DNA from: Betaproteobacteria bacterium RIFCSPLOWO2_02_FULL_62_17
Lineage (GTDB): Bacteria; Pseudomonadota; Gammaproteobacteria; Burkholderiales; SG8-39
Assembly: GCA_001770355.1 (NCBI GenBank)
Contig: MEQV01000135.1
Coordinates: forward strand, 1 to 5,686
Length of the DNA stretch: 5,686 bases
Direction of reading: 5' to 3'
This document shows positions 4,994 to 5,686 of this stretch, in pieces. Positions within the stretch are counted from its first letter, which is position 1. Every line of letters begins with the position of its first letter. A model generated the notes under the pieces. The model was not told where the DNA came from, searched no databases, and worked only from the letters and a program-made list of their open reading frames with translations. Made by a program: the position numbers and the translations under genes.

Positions 4994-5329
4994 GGAATTG
5001 CGTTCGGCAAGTACTCAAGTATTGTAAAGCCGTAATTGTCCTCGCGACCCTTTAGCTTATAGAACCCACTTACTGCCTGTTCTTGATCGCTGCGATGATG
5101 CACTCAGCGGACAGAAAAATGGCACCTATAAGAACGGTCTACGAGTAAGAGCGGGCCGTAAACACTGCAATAATTGGCCTAAAAGCCACTGAAAATCCGC
5201 GAGTCCGAAGCGTGGGGAAAAACGTGGGGCTTTGGCGGTTAACGGTGGGCCTGCGCGAGTGAGGGCTGGCCGTTAGCTCAATAAATTACGTTACGAACTT
5301 CCACTTTCGACGAACCCGCTGACCCGCGC
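4994..5329. other. Non-coding stretch between the unknown gene and porB
   Basis: All frames are broken by stops or lack coding character. The one longer minus-strand reading (4792-5103) lies mostly over the unknown gene. The stretch holds a G-rich direct repeat at 5211-5229 and would contain the end of the porB transcript, but I find no convincing terminator hairpin. Confidence 0.5.
5211..5229 (+). repeat. Direct repeat CGTGGGG-AAAAA-CGTGGGG
   Basis: Two perfect 7-base units are separated by five A bases, with a degenerate third GGTGGG about 15 bases further on. The pattern closely resembles the one at 1861-1876 and is of the kind seen as integrase arm sites. No tRNA-like core lies next to this copy. 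Confidence 0.5.
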
Positions 5330-5686
5330 TCAGGAAATCTCGGCCCAGTAGGCATCCACTTCTGACTGGATGCGCGCGATGTCCGCTTCGCGACGCTCGG
5401 GCGCGAATAGATGCGCGAAGCGGCCCTGGCGGCGCAGGTAATTCTCCACCGGCACACGAGGCTTAGGCGTGCGCGTGTGCGTCACGCGTCCGTTTTCATA
5501 TTCCTTCAGCGGCCAGACGCCGGTGCTTACCGCAAGCCGCCCGATATCCACCATCTCCTGCGCCTCGAAATCCCAGCCCGGCGGACAGGGCGCCAGGGCG
5601 TGTATCAGGCGCGGCCCCTTGAGCGCCGCGGCCTTCTGGATTTTCCGCGCCAGGTCCAGCGGCTCGGCGCCCACCACCGTAGCGCA
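5330..5686 (-). CDS. porB: Pyruvate:ferredoxin oxidoreductase beta subunit (PorB-like), C-terminal part
   Basis: The frame runs from the right edge to TGA at 5332-5330, giving 118 residues with the N-terminus outside the window. A GTG at 5677 is not the start, because the frame continues open as CATV before it. Diagnostic sequence includes HALAPCPPGW, then DIGRLAVSTGVWPLKEYENG and PVENYLRRQGRFAHL, all typical of the C-terminal end of the thiamine-diphosphate-binding beta subunit of 2-oxoacid:ferredoxin oxidoreductases. With alpha, gamma and delta parts these oxidise pyruvate and CoA to acetyl-CoA and CO2 while reducing ferredoxin in the cytoplasm. The thiamine-binding motif lies in the missing part. 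As the last gene of a minus-strand operon it probably marks resident chromosome at the right end of the accessory stretch (inference). Substrate could also be another 2-oxoacid. Confidence 0.88.
   Translation of the reverse strand, partial: CATVVGAEPLDLARKIQKAAALKGPRLIHALAPCPPGWDFEAQEMVDIGRLAVSTGVWPLKEYENGRVTHTRTPKPRVPVENYLRRQGRFAHLFAPERREADIARIQSEVDAYWAEIS

Noticed and set aside
4792..5103. Minus-strand ORF of 103 residues with the protein-like stretch FYKLKGREDNYGF
   Set aside because: Two thirds lie antisense to the unknown plus-strand gene, it lacks a clear ribosome site, and its C-terminal part is basic low-complexity sequence.
5272..5290. TAGCTCA near 5275 as a trace of the missing tRNA-Asn D-arm
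   Set aside because: Only seven bases match and neither the acceptor strand nor the GG of the D-loop is nearby; chance is the better explanation.

Overview
The window looks like a high-GC proteobacterial accessory region, most likely from a betaproteobacterium. The best support is the Bug-type solute-binding protein (a family greatly expanded in Bordetella, Cupriavidus and relatives), the beta-type PorB tail and the PilZ protein. The genus cannot be fixed from the sequence. The genes are unrelated single units separated by long non-coding, eroded stretches, as expected at a repeatedly used integration site.

Left edge (1-350): the C-terminal 99 residues of a cytochrome c'-like protein end at 300. 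Directly after its stop lies the 3' half of a tRNA-Asn(GTT) gene with no 5' half, which is the classic footprint of tyrosine-integrase insertion into a tRNA.

351-1846: a minus-strand operon of a small cupin and a TetR/AcrR regulator, read from a good sigma-70-type promoter that ends in a perfect TAGACCA-AA-TGGTCTA operator. A second copy of the last 18 bases of the tRNA (1829-1846) lies on its far side, so the cassette is bracketed by att-like direct repeats about 1.5 kb apart with no integrase between them.

1847-3125: a stretch with a possible LysR C-terminal remnant, then an intact plus-strand gene for a periplasmic Bug/TctC solute-binding protein, without its membrane transporter genes.

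3126-3565: eroded DNA with a tandem CTGGGG(G)TATCG repeat, a probable truncated radC-like start, and a small orphan ORF with an excellent Shine-Dalgarno sequence.

3566-4993: a minus-strand YcgR-like PilZ protein with intact c-di-GMP-binding motifs, divergent from an unrecognised, visibly AT-richer plus-strand gene. They share a control region containing an inverted repeat. A strong out-of-frame start site lies just upstream of the PilZ gene.

4994-5686: non-coding DNA carrying a CGTGGGG-AAAAA-CGTGGGG direct repeat that resembles one beside the 1829 att copy, then the C-terminal part of a minus-strand pyruvate:ferredoxin oxidoreductase beta subunit running off the right edge.

The only regulatory circuit directly readable is the self-controlled cupin-TetR operon. 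No integrase, transposase gene or CRISPR array is intact in the window. No obviously new defence or metabolic system is visible; the unusual content is the att-bracketed cassette and the unknown gene at 4385-4993.
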